Below are positions 5,244 to 5,685 of a stretch of DNA of 5,685 nucleotides, one piece after another. A program made the position numbers and the translations under genes. The notes beneath the pieces are model-generated. The model searched no databases and was not told the origin of the DNA. It saw only the letters and a list, made by a program, of their open reading frames with translations. Position 1 is the first letter of the stretch, and every line of letters starts with the position of its first letter. This DNA is from Chitinophagaceae bacterium (GTDB taxonomy: Bacteria; Bacteroidota; Bacteroidia; Chitinophagales; Chitinophagaceae), in assembly GCA_016786965.1 (NCBI GenBank), contig JAEUVL010000428.1, forward strand, positions 1 through 5,685. Reading direction: 5' to 3'.

Positions 5244-5685
5244 GCGGGGTAGTGGTGAGGTGTTGCGAGGGCGGACATGTTTGATGTTTAATGGTAGATG
5301 TGGTGTGTTGTGTGTTCGATGTTTAAAGTTCAAGGTTTAAAGTTTAATGTTTCTCTGTTCCTGCCGGTTGTGTTTTGATCCGGATTGCCTGCAGGGCTGG
5401 TGATATGCTTTGCTGAAAGATACTTCCCGGTTGCGCTGTTTCTCCGGTCGTATGCGGCGAAATTCCGGTTAACTGTTTGAGCTAAGTTCTTGAGTGAATG
5501 GCCGCACCTGCCGTTTGCAGCGGGATAGTTATGCTGCGCATTTTAACAGTTGTGGTCTGCAGGACAATTCATGTCTTTTGCAGGGCCGTTCCTGTTTACT
5601 GCAGCGGGATAGATGTGGCATGTATCGGTTTTCAAATGCCATGTAACGGTTTTCAGATGTCATGCAAGGGTTTTCAAATGTCATG
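5244..5685. repeat. Degenerate tandem array with strict 21-bp phase, running off the window
   Basis: On the plus strand a G occurs at 5244 and at every 21st base up to 5664, that is 21 of 21 positions. The preceding base inside the repeat is almost always T, and the next base is C or T in 20 of 21 units. Position 12 of the unit is C or G in 20 of 21. The last three units (5615-5677) are clearly alike, sharing GGTTTTCA, and a fourth begins at 5678. Units at 5517 and 5601 share their first 12 bases. Elsewhere the units have drifted, yet no insertion or deletion breaks the phase. The plus frame starting at the second base of each unit reads as heptads with frequent Ser-Cys and terminal Leu/Met, but it has five stops, so a working gene is not supported. 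Confidence 0.85.
5280..5349. repeat. Ten 7-bp units nested in the 21-bp-phased array
   Basis: Ten consecutive 7-bp units follow one another without slip, from TTTGATG (5280) and TTTAATG (5287) through TTTAAAG (5322, 5336) to TTTAATG (5343). The middle units are more diverged. Since three units make 21 bases, this shows the likely basic unit of the surrounding array. Confidence 0.8.

Noticed and set aside
5124..5333. 69-residue minus-strand frame
   Set aside because: It consists largely of the 7/21-bp repeat and has no recognisable domain.
5615..5685. CRISPR array
   Set aside because: Units are 21 bases with similarity along their length and no separate spacers; no cas genes are in view.

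Overview
The window looks like chromosomal DNA of a Bacteroidota bacterium, most likely from the Chitinophaga group. Three things suggest this. The AccB/AccC sequences are of Bacteroidota type. There is a protein ending in a carboxypeptidase-regulatory-like beta domain. The gaps between genes are filled with short-period degenerate repeats and lack strong Shine-Dalgarno sites. The genus is an inference from protein style, not proven here.

Layout: bases 1-101 are a leader with a GC-rich hairpin. Next come accB (102-593) and accC (698-2035), two subunits of acetyl-CoA carboxylase, followed by an intrinsic terminator (2062-2090). A 570-base gene-free stretch (2091-2661) is built from modules of 9-bp units ending in T-runs, with three copies of a small hairpin. 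A single plus-strand gene (2662-3690) encodes a phytanoyl-CoA-dioxygenase-type Fe(II)/2-oxoglutarate oxygenase. Its stop codon runs straight into twenty consecutive 8-bp units (3691-3850). A very long near-perfect hairpin (3933-4000) then separates it from the convergent minus-strand gene (4036-4938), which encodes a helical protein with a C-terminal beta domain. Bases 4939-5243 are the AT-rich leader of that gene. From 5244 to the window end the DNA has a strict 21-bp phase.

How the genes work together: AccB carries biotin and AccC carboxylates it. They form the biotin half of the enzyme that makes malonyl-CoA for fatty acid synthesis. The carboxyltransferase subunits are not in this window. 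The oxygenase and the minus-strand protein appear to stand alone, and nothing links them to accBC.

The most unusual content is non-coding. Separate gaps hold repeats with exact periods of 8, 9 and 7/21 bp, each keeping its phase while the bases drift. In the last one, a G occurs at 21 of 21 positions spaced exactly 21 bp apart. No CRISPR array, transposase, tRNA or rRNA was seen.
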